A DNA stretch of 39,188 bases from an uncultured Lachnospiraceae bacterium (GTDB lineage Bacteria; Bacillota; Clostridia; Lachnospirales; Lachnospiraceae). The stretch's first letter is position 1. Each line of letters opens with the position of its first letter. The notes under the pieces are model-generated. The model did no database searches. It was not told the DNA's origin and was given only the letters and a program-made list of their open reading frames with translations. The stretch is from NCBI GenBank assembly GCA_910586605.1, contig CAJUJR010000019.1:1-39188 (forward strand). The letters are read 5' to 3'. The position numbers and the translations under genes are program-made. Below are positions 16,417-25,196 of this stretch, one piece after another.

Positions 16417-18140
16417 CACCAATGAAATGGTTTTATTCTTTTTTAAAGAGATACAGGTGGCGTATGGCAGTAGGGATGGCGCTAGTTACAATTTTGGCGG
16501 CAGCAGCGTTAACTGGGCCATACATATCAAGGCTGATTGTGGATAATGTAATCCAGGGTGGGCAACATGAGCTGATGGGGCCGTTGATTGGCCTGCTAGT
16601 CGGCCTTGTTGTTGTGAAAGGGGTTTGCCGCGTGACATCACAGGTATTGTTTGAAACAAGTTCCCAGGGCGTACTGTTTATGATGCGCGATAAGGTTTAC
16701 CGTAAGCTTCTTCAGGAAGATTTTGCTTTTTATAATAAAAACCGCACTGGGGATTTGATGAGCCGGCAGACAGGCGATATGGATGCAATCCGCCATTTTG
16801 TGGCATATGTAATTTATACAGTCTATGAAAATGTGCTTTATTTTGTACTTTCAATTGTGATGATTTTCCAGACGAATATGCCGCTTGCATTTTGCATGGT
16901 ATTGGTACTGCCTTTGTCCGCCTTGACTGTCTTAAAACAGCAGAGTAGGGTAAAGCCGGCATTTAAAAGATGCAGGGATGCATTTTCCAGCTTGAATGCG
17001 TTTGTCCAGGAAAATATCAGTGGAAACCGCGTAGTAAAAGCATTTGCAAAAGAAGATTATGAGATGGAGAAGTTTGCGGCGGAAAATGATAAATACCGTG
17101 AGGCGGAACTTGGAGCGTCTGAAATTTGGAAAAAATACGTCCCAGTATTTGAGTTTTTGTCTTATCTGCTCATGATTATCCTGATGTTGGTTGGTGGTGT
17201 AATGGTGATAAAAGGGCAGATGACAATGGGCGGCCTGGTGGCGGTAAACGGATATTTGTGGATGCTTACGACGCCTTTGCGTATGGCTGGCTGGTGGGTT
17301 AATGACATACAGAGGTTTACTACATCTGTAGAGAAAATATATGATACTTATTCTGCAGAACCAGATGTAAAATGCCCTAAACAGGCAGTAAAAAGAAAGC
17401 ATTTGGAAGGAAATATTGCATTCCGCAATGTTTCTTATAGTGCAGAGGATGAAGATATCTTGCAGCAAATTGATTTTGAAGTGGAGAAAGGCCAGACAGT
17501 TGGGATTATTGGGACGACTGGTTCCGGCAAGTCAACGTTGATTAACCTCTTGTGCCGTTTTTATGATGTGACGGAAGGCGAGGTTTTGGTGGACGGCATC
17601 AATGTAAAGGATATGGATTTATATGATTTGCGTGACAATATCGGGATTGCCATGCAGGATGTTTTTCTGTTTTCGGATACGATAGAAGGGAATATTGCCT
17701 ATGGGAAGCCGGAATGCAGTTTCGAACAGGTAAAAAAGGCAGCAAAAATGGCGGACGCCAATTTGTTTATCCAGGAAATGCCGGAGGGTTATGATACGAT
17801 GGTCGGTGAAAGGGGCGTAGGGCTGTCCGGTGGGCAGAAGCAGCGTATTTCACTGGCGAGGGCGCTTTTAAAAGAGCCGGCAATCTTGGTGCTTGACGAT
17901 ACAACTTCAGCGGTTGATATGGAGACAGAAAGTTATATCCAAAAGCAGTTGGAGAACATTAACCATTCCTGTACAATCTTTATTATTGCATACCGTATTT
18001 CTTCTATTATGGATGCGGACCAGATTTTTGTATTGGATCAGGGAAAGATTATAGAGAGGGGGACGCATCGTGAGCTTTTAAGCCAGGGCGGGTATTACGC
18101 GACGGTTTATAAGCACCAGTTCCCAATGAAGGAGGCTTAG
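16413..18140 (+). CDS. ABC exporter half-transporter with degenerate ATP site (BmrC/LmrC/TM287-like)
   Basis: A 575-residue type IV ABC half-exporter: six membrane helices then an ATPase domain. Walker A GTTGSGKST is near residue 367 and the signature LSGGQKQ is intact. Walker B has D496 where the catalytic Glu is expected (LVLDDTTSAVD), and the H-loop has Y527 (IIAYRISS) instead of His. These are the marks of the degenerate site in heterodimeric exporters. The partner follows one base later. The TTG at 16413 is chosen because GGGG lies eight bases before it; the ATG at 16422 would be 17 bases away. Drug or lipid export is inferred from the family. Confidence 0.9.
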   Translation: MTPMKWFYSFLKRYRWRMAVGMALVTILAAAALTGPYISRLIVDNVIQGGQHELMGPLIGLLVGLVVVKGVCRVTSQVLFETSSQGVLFMMRDKVYRKLLQEDFAFYNKNRTGDLMSRQTGDMDAIRHFVAYVIYTVYENVLYFVLSIVMIFQTNMPLAFCMVLVLPLSALTVLKQQSRVKPAFKRCRDAFSSLNAFVQENISGNRVVKAFAKEDYEMEKFAAENDKYREAELGASEIWKKYVPVFEFLSYLLMIILMLVGGVMVIKGQMTMGGLVAVNGYLWMLTTPLRMAGWWVNDIQRFTTSVEKIYDTYSAEPDVKCPKQAVKRKHLEGNIAFRNVSYSAEDEDILQQIDFEVEKGQTVGIIGTTGSGKSTLINLLCRFYDVTEGEVLVDGINVKDMDLYDLRDNIGIAMQDVFLFSDTIEGNIAYGKPECSFEQVKKAAKMADANLFIQEMPEGYDTMVGERGVGLSGGQKQRISLARALLKEPAILVLDDTTSAVDMETESYIQKQLENINHSCTIFIIAYRISSIMDADQIFVLDQGKIIERGTHRELLSQGGYYATVYKHQFPMKEA

Positions 18141-18141
18141 T

Positions 18142-19914
18142 ATGGCAAGGAACCGTTATGATATGGATGAGGTTTTAGAGGAAAAGTTTGATATCAACCA
18201 GGTAAAGCGGCTGGCACATTATATTGTCCCTCATAAAAAGAAGATGTTGATTGCACTTTTTTTAATGCTGTCATCCTCTTTCCTGACTACATTTATTCCT
18301 AAGTTTATACAGTTGGAGATGGACGTTTATATTCCGGCAGGGGATACGGAAGGGATTATAAAGCTGTCTGTTTTAACAGCGGCAATCTGTATTTACCTTG
18401 TTGCCTGCCTCAGGCTGAAGATTAACCTGACGATGCAGGTGGGGCAGGATGTCATCCATCAGCTCCGGGAGGATATATTTTCGCATTTGCAGGAGCTTCC
18501 ATTCAGCTATTATGATGAAAGGCCGCATGGGAAGATTCAGGTAAGGGTTGTGAATTATGTCAATAACCTGAGTGATATTTTATCAAATGGTATTTTACAG
18601 ACAATTACGGATTTGTTTAACTTGTTTTTCATTATAGGGTTTATGCTGAGCATGAGCGTGCGCCTGACGCTGTTATGCTTGTGTGGGCTTCCGGTGCTGT
18701 TATTGTTTATTATAATCATTAAGAAGAAACAGCACCGTGCTTGGCAGATTCAGAGCAACAAGCAGTCCAACCTGAATGCCTATATTGCGGAAAGCATTAA
18801 TGGAATCCGTGTAACGCAGGCTTTTGTAAGGGAGCGGGAAAATACACATATTTTTAACCAGCTTAGCAGGAAATACAGGGATACCTGGTTAAATGCAGTC
18901 TATTATGGTTTTGCGGTAGGGCCGGTTGTGGATTTGATTTCTACTGCCACGACAGCATTTATTTATGTGCTGGGCGTGTCTTATATTGCAGATGGCGCTA
19001 AGTTTGGGATTAGTGTTGGCGTATTGGTTGCATTTACTTCTTATATTACTCGGTTCTGGGCGCCAATTAATACGATTGCTGGATTTTACAATAATGTTGT
19101 GACAGCCGTTTCTTATTTGGAAAGGATTTTTGAAACAATTGATGAGCCGGTAGAAGTAAAAGATACGCCAGGGGCGGGGCAGATGCCAGAAATCCAGGGA
19201 GATGTGGAATTTGAAAAGGTAAATTTCAGTTATGAAGACGGCGTGCCTGTGCTGCAAAATGTCAGTTTCCATGTAAAGAGAGGGGAAACAATCGCTTTTG
19301 TTGGCCCAACTGGCGCAGGAAAAAGCACAATTGTGAATTTAATCAGCCGTTTTTATAATGTAGATTCTGGCAGGATATTGGTGGATGGGACAGATATCTC
19401 AGGGGTAACGCTCCATTCCCTGCGCAGCCAGATGGGCATAATGATGCAGGATAGCTTTATATTTAGCGGCACGATTATGGATAATATCCGCTATGGGAAT
19501 AAAACTGCCACAGATGAGGAAGTAATCCGTGCCGCAAAAACAGTTTGTGCACATGATTTCATAATGCAGATGGAAAATGGCTACCAGACAGAGGTAAACG
19601 AACGGGGAAGCCGTTTGTCTGTTGGGCAGAGACAGTTGATTTCCTTTGCCAGGGCTCTTTTGGCAGACCCTGCAATCCTGGTGCTGGATGAGGCGACTTC
19701 AAGCATAGATACGGAAACGGAACTTGTACTGCAGGAAGGACTTGACCATCTTTTGGAAGGCAGGACTTCATTTATTATTGCCCATAGGCTATCAACAATC
19801 CAAAATGCAGACTGCATAATGTATATTAGTGATGGCGGAATAGCAGAAATGGGGACACATGAAGAACTTATAGAGAAAAAAGGAAAGTATTTCGAACTTT
19901 GTATGGCGAAATAA
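18142..19914 (+). CDS. ABC exporter half-transporter with canonical ATP site (BmrD/LmrD/TM288-like)
   Basis: The 590-residue partner has six membrane helices and an ATPase domain with GPTGAGKST, Walker B ILVLDEATSSIDTETE with the catalytic E517, and H548 in IIAHRLSTI. Its own signature is LSVGQ (492-496) instead of LSGGQ. In heterodimers that signature sits opposite the degenerate nucleotide site of the partner, so the two sequences match as a pair. GGAGG lies six bases before the ATG, inside the end of the upstream gene. Multidrug export is typical but the substrate is unknown. Confidence 0.92.
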   Translation: MARNRYDMDEVLEEKFDINQVKRLAHYIVPHKKKMLIALFLMLSSSFLTTFIPKFIQLEMDVYIPAGDTEGIIKLSVLTAAICIYLVACLRLKINLTMQVGQDVIHQLREDIFSHLQELPFSYYDERPHGKIQVRVVNYVNNLSDILSNGILQTITDLFNLFFIIGFMLSMSVRLTLLCLCGLPVLLLFIIIIKKKQHRAWQIQSNKQSNLNAYIAESINGIRVTQAFVRERENTHIFNQLSRKYRDTWLNAVYYGFAVGPVVDLISTATTAFIYVLGVSYIADGAKFGISVGVLVAFTSYITRFWAPINTIAGFYNNVVTAVSYLERIFETIDEPVEVKDTPGAGQMPEIQGDVEFEKVNFSYEDGVPVLQNVSFHVKRGETIAFVGPTGAGKSTIVNLISRFYNVDSGRILVDGTDISGVTLHSLRSQMGIMMQDSFIFSGTIMDNIRYGNKTATDEEVIRAAKTVCAHDFIMQMENGYQTEVNERGSRLSVGQRQLISFARALLADPAILVLDEATSSIDTETELVLQEGLDHLLEGRTSFIIAHRLSTIQNADCIMYISDGGIAEMGTHEELIEKKGKYFELCMAK

Positions 19915-19949
19915 AGGTTGTTTCTGGCTGAAAGATTTGTTATGATAAT

Positions 19950-20012
19950 AAAGCGAAAAGTTTTTGTAGCATATGCAAAAACCATATGCTACAAAAGCTA
20001 TAATTTCGCTTT
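19950..20012. other. Large stem-loop downstream of the ABC exporter
   Basis: TTTTGTAGCATATG at 19962-19975 pairs perfectly with 19983-19996 (14 bp, 7-base loop). Outside it AAAGCGAAA at 19950-19958 pairs with TTTCGCTTT at 20004-20012. No T-tract follows directly. A separate terminator follows at 20014. Confidence 0.6.
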
Positions 20013-20013
20013 G

Positions 20014-20037
20014 AAAAAATGCAAGGGCAGCATTTTT
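20014..20037 (+). terminator. Probable intrinsic terminator of the ABC exporter operon
   Basis: AAAAATGC (20015-20022), a 7-base loop and GCATTTTT form a stem ending in T residues. It is AT-rich but well placed after the exporter genes. Confidence 0.6.
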
Positions 20038-20077
20038 CTAATATCTAACAATAAAAAAGAGAAATGAAAACTCTAAA

Positions 20078-20145
20078 CTCATGAGCAAAAGAATAAGCTG
20101 CGGAAGCAGCGACAGACAGCGGAGCTGTCTAGTTTTGCGAATGAG
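20078..20145. other. Three-way-junction foldable element upstream of the thioesterase gene
   Basis: CTCATGAGCAAAA (20078-20090) pairs with TTTTGCGAATGAG (20133-20145) at 11 of 13 positions. Within it are two hairpins: GCTGC-GGAA-GCAGC (20097-20110) and AGACAGC-GGA-GCTGTCT (20114-20130). Together they make a compact junction of about 68 nt, 66 bases before the thioesterase start. It could be a cis-acting RNA or a dispersed repeat unit. Confidence 0.5.
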
Positions 20146-20211
20146 GAAGGAGTTGCTGGGAATAGTAACTTTGGATAGTGGTTTTGAGGGCAGCATGGGA
20201 ACGAGGTAATT

Positions 20212-20922
20212 ATGTATACATTTGAGAGCAGGGTAAGGTATAGTGAAATTGCAGAGGATGGGCTTCTTGCCCTCCCTGCAGTAATTGATTATATGCAGGA
20301 CTGTACAAACTTCCAGTCAGAGGATTTGGGCGCTGGCCTGGGATATCACAAAGAACGTGGATTGATGTGGGTGTTAAATTCTTGGCAGGTGGTGATGGAA
20401 CGGTATCCAGCTATGGGGGAAAAGATTACGGTTGGGACGCAGGCATATGCCTATGAAAAGATGTTTGGATACCGTAATTTCCTGATTACGGATTCCTCTG
20501 GGGAAAGCATTGCGAAGGCAAATTCCATCTGGGTCTTAATGGATTTAAAAAAAGGCCGCCCAATGATGGTAACGCCGGAAATTGGCGATATTTATGGGAA
20601 GGCAGAACCATTGCCGATGGAATATGCACCACGTAAGATTAAAGTGCCGGGAGATGGAACCAACCGGCAGAAATTTGTTGTCCACAGTTTTCAGCTTGAT
20701 ACAAACAAGCATGTAAACAACCGTCAGTATGTTCAAATGGCGATGGAATGTTTAAACAAAGAGGATAAGGTGAAAGAACTGCGTGTGGAGTATAAAAAGC
20801 AAGCAGTGCTTGGGGATGAAATATATCCATCTGCCTGCCAGGTAAATGAGAAAGAAGTGATTGTATCATTAAATGCAGTGGGGGGAGTTGCATTTGCTGT
20901 GGTACAGTTTTTCCTTTTCTAA
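20212..20922 (+). CDS. Acyl-ACP thioesterase
   Basis: A 236-residue double-hotdog acyl-ACP thioesterase (PF01643, FatA/FatB-like bacterial family) that releases free fatty acids from acyl carrier protein. The N-terminal hotdog has RYSEIAEDGLLALPAVIDYMQDC, with LGYHKERGLMWVLNSWQV. The second hotdog has the conserved LDTNKHVNNRQYVQMAME with the catalytic Asn/His region. Length is typical. GAGG lies five bases before the ATG. The gene starts a plus-strand run, with YdcF 18 bases after it, so it may be linked to the envelope genes that follow. Confidence 0.9.
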   Translation: MYTFESRVRYSEIAEDGLLALPAVIDYMQDCTNFQSEDLGAGLGYHKERGLMWVLNSWQVVMERYPAMGEKITVGTQAYAYEKMFGYRNFLITDSSGESIAKANSIWVLMDLKKGRPMMVTPEIGDIYGKAEPLPMEYAPRKIKVPGDGTNRQKFVVHSFQLDTNKHVNNRQYVQMAMECLNKEDKVKELRVEYKKQAVLGDEIYPSACQVNEKEVIVSLNAVGGVAFAVVQFFLF

Positions 20923-20940
20923 ACAAAAGGGGGAATTGGG

Positions 20941-21693
20941 ATGGTCATCAGCATCATAAGCTTGGTTGTAGGGATTGCAAGCCTGTTATATTTTGCAGGT
21001 TATGTAATTTGGAATGGGATTAATAATTCTTTTTTATATTTTTGGATGTTCCTTGGTATATCTGGCATTGCATATCCGGCGTTGCACCGTATGATTTTGC
21101 AGCGTGGGGCAGTATTTTGGAGACGGGCAGAGCAGATAGCCTTGGGGGCAATTTTGATATGTACTGTTATTATAATTGGGATTGTAGGGATTCTAGTTTC
21201 AGAAGGGAAGGAAGAGCCTTCGGCGAATGCAGATTATGTAATTGTACTTGGGGCGCATGTATTTGGCGAGCGTATGAGCGCAAATTTAAGGTACCGTGTT
21301 GAAGCGGCATATGGTTATTTAAAGAAAAACCCTGATACAAAGGTAGTTTTATCCGGCGGCCAAGGGCAGGGAGAGGAGATTACTGAGGCTGAGGCAATGC
21401 GCCGTTATCTTGTACAGGAAGGGATAGAAGAAGACAGGATTCTGATTGAGGGAGATTCTGTGAATACAGAGGAAAATATAAAAAATAGCGCTGAACTGAT
21501 TGGGGATAAATCAAAAAAAGTGGTTATTGTAAGCAACAGTTTCCATATTTATAGGGCAAAGGGGATTGCAAAAAAGCAGGGATATACAGATATAGAAGGC
21601 CTTGGCTGTAAAATCCATCCATATTCTATCCCAAATGCTTATGTCAGGGAAGCAGTTGCAGTTATAAAATATAAGATTTGTAGACAGATTTAA
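20941..21693 (+). CDS. YdcF/DUF218 family membrane protein
   Basis: The 250-residue protein has three N-terminal membrane helices, including VISIISLVVGIASLLYFAGYVIW and ALGAILICTVIIIGIVGILV. A DUF218 (YdcF/SanA-type) domain follows: YVIVLGAHVFGERMSANLRYRVEAA, VVLSGGQGQGEEITEAEAM and EGDSVNTEENIKNSAEL. DUF218 proteins act at the envelope (SanA, ElyC) but the chemistry is not settled. GGGGG lies close to the ATG. It begins the cassette of envelope genes running to 26315. Confidence 0.88.
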   Translation: MVISIISLVVGIASLLYFAGYVIWNGINNSFLYFWMFLGISGIAYPALHRMILQRGAVFWRRAEQIALGAILICTVIIIGIVGILVSEGKEEPSANADYVIVLGAHVFGERMSANLRYRVEAAYGYLKKNPDTKVVLSGGQGQGEEITEAEAMRRYLVQEGIEEDRILIEGDSVNTEENIKNSAELIGDKSKKVVIVSNSFHIYRAKGIAKKQGYTDIEGLGCKIHPYSIPNAYVREAVAVIKYKICRQI

Positions 21694-21748
21694 ATTGTGG
21701 CACAGGCTATAACCATTATTTTCAGATAGATTGTGGAGTGAAAAGCAA

Positions 21749-22432
21749 ATGGCGGATTTAAAAGAGAAAGGTAAAAAGGGGTTTGGAAACATTTTACGGA
21801 AGAACGAAGCCATACCAGCAGCAGGGCAGGCAGAATCTAGGGTAATAGGGGCGAAGCAGGAAAAACAGGGATGGGCAGCAGTTACAAAACCAGATTTCCA
21901 TATGATGTGTATTGTTTTTATGGGAATTTTTGTTATATTCGTAATGGTCTGGGGCGTCTGCCAGAGCATTAAGTCAATTAATGCATCTATGGGGGCAGAT
22001 GGCCAGTCTATATTAAAGGTTGAAGATAATTCTGAAAATGCTGGAAAATCGATTGACGTAGATGCTTTAGCCCAAAAGATATTGGATAATGTGGCATTTG
22101 AAGCAGAGCTGAATAAACTGGATGACTCTGTTGCAGAAGGCATGGTAGGGATGGCTGAAGGGACAAAGCTCCAGATTTATATGGGCAATGGCACATTTGC
22201 AGATGAGCTTCTTATTATGACGTCGAGGGATGAGGTTTCGGCAAAGAAGAATATGGAGCATGTGAATGCCCATCTGAAAGAGACAGCAGCAACGTTCCGC
22301 GATTATCTTCCGGAGGAGGCAAAGAAAGTAGAGGATGCGGTTAGTATCCGCTGTGGCTGTTATGTCATAGTATGCATTACATCAGATTATGAAACAGCAG
22401 AAAAAACCATTAACTCGGTGATAAAGGAATAG
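21749..22432 (+). CDS. DUF4358 membrane-anchored protein
   Basis: A 227-residue protein with a charged N-terminus, one membrane helix (FHMMCIVFMGIFVIFVMVWGV, near residue 50) and an extracytoplasmic DUF4358 domain (ALAQKILDNVAFEAELNKLDDSVAE to the C-terminus). DUF4358 proteins recur next to DHHW and MBOAT genes in clostridia, suggesting a role in envelope polymer modification, but no activity is known. The ATG at 21749 has TGGAG upstream. Extending to 21731 would need a TTG start and lacks a better site. Six bases separate it from the next gene. Confidence 0.8.
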   Translation: MADLKEKGKKGFGNILRKNEAIPAAGQAESRVIGAKQEKQGWAAVTKPDFHMMCIVFMGIFVIFVMVWGVCQSIKSINASMGADGQSILKVEDNSENAGKSIDVDALAQKILDNVAFEAELNKLDDSVAEGMVGMAEGTKLQIYMGNGTFADELLIMTSRDEVSAKKNMEHVNAHLKETAATFRDYLPEEAKKVEDAVSIRCGCYVIVCITSDYETAEKTINSVIKE

Positions 22433-22437
22433 ATGCG

Positions 22438-23643
22438 ATGAAGCGAAAAGTGATATATCTGGCGGTGGGGGTCGGAATTATCGCGGCAATAGGGGCAGCC
22501 AGGACATATGAAGAAAGCCTTGCAAGGCAGGCAGGATATCTTGGACCGGAAGTTATCTTTTATAGGGAAAGTGCATCAGCCAGTGAGCCAGGGGACGCCA
22601 GGGCATCTGCCGGTCTGGCGTCAGATAAAAAGAAAAAAGCAGGGACGGAAAAATCACCATCGCCGCCGCCGGCTGTTACTACAGCCCCTTTTCCAACAGC
22701 AAGCCCTGAAAAAAAAGGTTATGAAGAGATTTTAAGTGATGGTAAGATTAAGGTTTATGATACTGCCACGGTTGTTTTGGACGATTCCGCTTATGAACTC
22801 TATACTTATGTGAACAGTGCGGCAAGCCGTTATGCAAAGGCAGTAAATAAGTTTACAAGAAACCTGGATTCTAGCGTAAAGGTTTATAACATGGTCGTTC
22901 CAACCAGCGTGGGCATTACATTTCCAGACAATAAAAGGAAGTCGTTGAATTCTTCCTCACAAAAAGAAGCGCTGGAGGATATAGAACATAAGCTTTCTGG
23001 AAGGGAGGTTTTTGTATCGCTTTATGACAAGTTAATGCGCCACCGGACAGAGTATATATTTTTCCGGACAGACCATCATTGGACTTCCTTGGGGGCTTAT
23101 TATGCGTATGAAGCTTTTTGTGAGGCAAAGAATATGGCGCCAAATCAGCTTCATGAGTACAAAGTAAAGAAAACAGAAAATTTTACAGGGTCGTTTTACC
23201 GGGAAACTTATAATGATAAAAATTTGCGGGCTGATACCTTAGAGGCGATTTACCCCAAAAGCCAGCAGCTCTCTATGAAATATACGACAACGGAAGGGAG
23301 CGTAATCAGCGCGCCAGTAATTGATGATGCCGGTAAATATGGCTCCGGTATGAAATACAGCGCTTATATTGCCGGGGATAACCCTTATACAGTAATTCAA
23401 AATAAAGGTTTAACAGACGGCTCTTCCTGTGTAGTGGTAAAGGAATCTTATGGGAATGCATTAGTGCCATTTCTGGCGGACCATTACCAGACAATTTATG
23501 TGATAGATTACCGGTACTGGGAAGGGAAACTTGTTGATTTTGTAAAAGAAAATAAAACAAGAGAGGTTATTTTGGTAAATAATATTTCCATGACGAGAAA
23601 CTCATATTTAATAGGCAAACTGACGTCTTGCCTGAATAATTAG
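22438..23643 (+). CDS. DHHW-motif protein (AlgJ/AlgX-like), copy 1
   Basis: The 401-residue protein has one N-terminal signal-anchor helix, a Pro/Ala-rich linker (residues about 60-95), then an SGNH-like DHHW domain. DHHW is at 212-215 (RTDHHWTSLGAYYAYEAF), matching the catalytic Asp-His pair of AlgJ/AlgX O-acetyltransferases. A KESYGNALVPFL motif near residue 337 holds the probable Ser nucleophile, where related proteins have a GDS-like or KDS motif. It likely transfers acyl groups to a surface polymer with the MBOAT partner 15 bases downstream. The Pro-rich linker suggests spanning of the wall. Confidence 0.83.
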   Translation: MKRKVIYLAVGVGIIAAIGAARTYEESLARQAGYLGPEVIFYRESASASEPGDARASAGLASDKKKKAGTEKSPSPPPAVTTAPFPTASPEKKGYEEILSDGKIKVYDTATVVLDDSAYELYTYVNSAASRYAKAVNKFTRNLDSSVKVYNMVVPTSVGITFPDNKRKSLNSSSQKEALEDIEHKLSGREVFVSLYDKLMRHRTEYIFFRTDHHWTSLGAYYAYEAFCEAKNMAPNQLHEYKVKKTENFTGSFYRETYNDKNLRADTLEAIYPKSQQLSMKYTTTEGSVISAPVIDDAGKYGSGMKYSAYIAGDNPYTVIQNKGLTDGSSCVVVKESYGNALVPFLADHYQTIYVIDYRYWEGKLVDFVKENKTREVILVNNISMTRNSYLIGKLTSCLNN

Positions 23644-23657
23644 GGAGCGGGGGGAAC

Positions 23658-25103
23658 ATGGTTTTTAGCAGTTTGATTTTTTTATGTTTATTTTTGCCTA
23701 TTGTTTTAGTGCTGCATATGCTTTGCCCGATGAAATACAGGAATCTTCTGCTGCTGTTGGCGAGCCTTTTTTTCTATGCATGGGGAGAACCGCGTTATAT
23801 TTTAATTATGCTGTTTTCAACAGTATTTGATTATGCGAATGGCAGGTTTTTGGAATATTTCGGGGACAGGAACCAGCCAAAGGGGAAAAAAGGGATTCTA
23901 GCCCTTTCGGTAGCGGGAAACCTTGGCATCCTGTTTTTCTTTAAATACAGCAACTTGTTAATCCATTCGTGGAACCAACTTACAGAATCGCATTTGGCAG
24001 CATTGGAGATTGCCCTTCCAATTGGGATATCATTTTATACATTTCAGACAATGTCTTATACAATTGATGTTTACCGGGGAAAAGTTAAGGCACAACACAA
24101 TTTTATAGATTTTGCAATGTATGTCAGTATGTTCCCGCAATTAATTGCAGGGCCGATTGTGCGTTACCAGTATATTGAAAACCAGCTTTCTGGCAGGGAT
24201 ACAGGCGCAGAGCGTTGGGTGAAAGGGATGCAGCGTTTTTTGGTTGGGCTTGGGAAAAAAGTGATTTTTGCAAACCAGATTGGTTTGTTGTGGAATAATA
24301 TTCTGCAAGGGGATTTCCATTCACTGAGCATGGCAGAGGCATGGCTTGGGGCAATTGCATTTACATTCCAGATTTATTTTGATTTTTCTGGATATTCGGA
24401 TATGGCAATTGGGCTGGGGCATATGTTTGGCTTTACGCTTCCGGAAAACTTTGGGCATCCATATAGCTCGAAAAGCATTACAGAATTCTGGAGGCGTTGG
24501 CATATTACGCTTGGGGCGTGGTTTCGTGAATATGTCTACATCCCGCTTGGGGGAAACCACAAGGGAAGGCAAAGGCAGATTGCCAATTTATTTATTGTAT
24601 GGTTCCTTACAGGGCTGTGGCATGGTGCGAGCTGGAATTTTGTTTTATGGGGGATGTATTTCTTCGTAATACTTCTGGCAGAAAAATTATTTTTGCTGAA
24701 AGAAATGGAACGGTGGCCGGAAATTCTGCAGCATTTCTACGCAGTATTTTTTATTACTGTGGGATGGGTACTATTTTCCATTGAAGATTTTAGTAAGATG
24801 GGATTTTACCTACAGGTTATGTTTGGCATGAAAAATCCATTTTTCAATGAAACAGCTATCTATTACTTACAGACATATGGGATTTTCTTGGCTGTACTGG
24901 CGGTTGCGTCCTCACGCCTTCCAATCCGGTTGGTATACAAGCTGCGGAGGCATATGCTCCGTGTGGAAACAGAGTTTGCAATAAAAAAAGGGAAGAAGGC
25001 AGAGTTTATTGTGTACAGTATGTATACGCTGCTTATTCTTTTAGTTAGCATTGGGCTGCTAATCAGCGGTTCTTATAATCCTTTTTTATATTTCCGCTTT
25101 TAA
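23658..25103 (+). CDS. MBOAT-family membrane O-acyltransferase (AlgI-like)
   Basis: A 481-residue MBOAT protein with about ten or more membrane helices. Hallmarks are FWRRWHITLGAWFREYVYIPLGGN and the conserved active-site His in GLWHGASWNFVLWGMYF. AlgI/PatA-type MBOATs pass acetyl from cytoplasmic acetyl-CoA across the membrane to a periplasmic acceptor, and DHHW/SGNH partners finish the transfer. Both neighbours here are DHHW proteins, which fits. The acceptor polymer is not identified by the sequence. Confidence 0.93.
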   Translation: MVFSSLIFLCLFLPIVLVLHMLCPMKYRNLLLLLASLFFYAWGEPRYILIMLFSTVFDYANGRFLEYFGDRNQPKGKKGILALSVAGNLGILFFFKYSNLLIHSWNQLTESHLAALEIALPIGISFYTFQTMSYTIDVYRGKVKAQHNFIDFAMYVSMFPQLIAGPIVRYQYIENQLSGRDTGAERWVKGMQRFLVGLGKKVIFANQIGLLWNNILQGDFHSLSMAEAWLGAIAFTFQIYFDFSGYSDMAIGLGHMFGFTLPENFGHPYSSKSITEFWRRWHITLGAWFREYVYIPLGGNHKGRQRQIANLFIVWFLTGLWHGASWNFVLWGMYFFVILLAEKLFLLKEMERWPEILQHFYAVFFITVGWVLFSIEDFSKMGFYLQVMFGMKNPFFNETAIYYLQTYGIFLAVLAVASSRLPIRLVYKLRRHMLRVETEFAIKKGKKAEFIVYSMYTLLILLVSIGLLISGSYNPFLYFRF

Positions 25104-25196
25104 GGGCTGCCACCATTTTGGGAGTAAGTTTTGGGTACTTACAGCGTGTAGCTGAAATCGGATAGAATGGGACAGAAAGCAGGGATGAGAGTGGAT

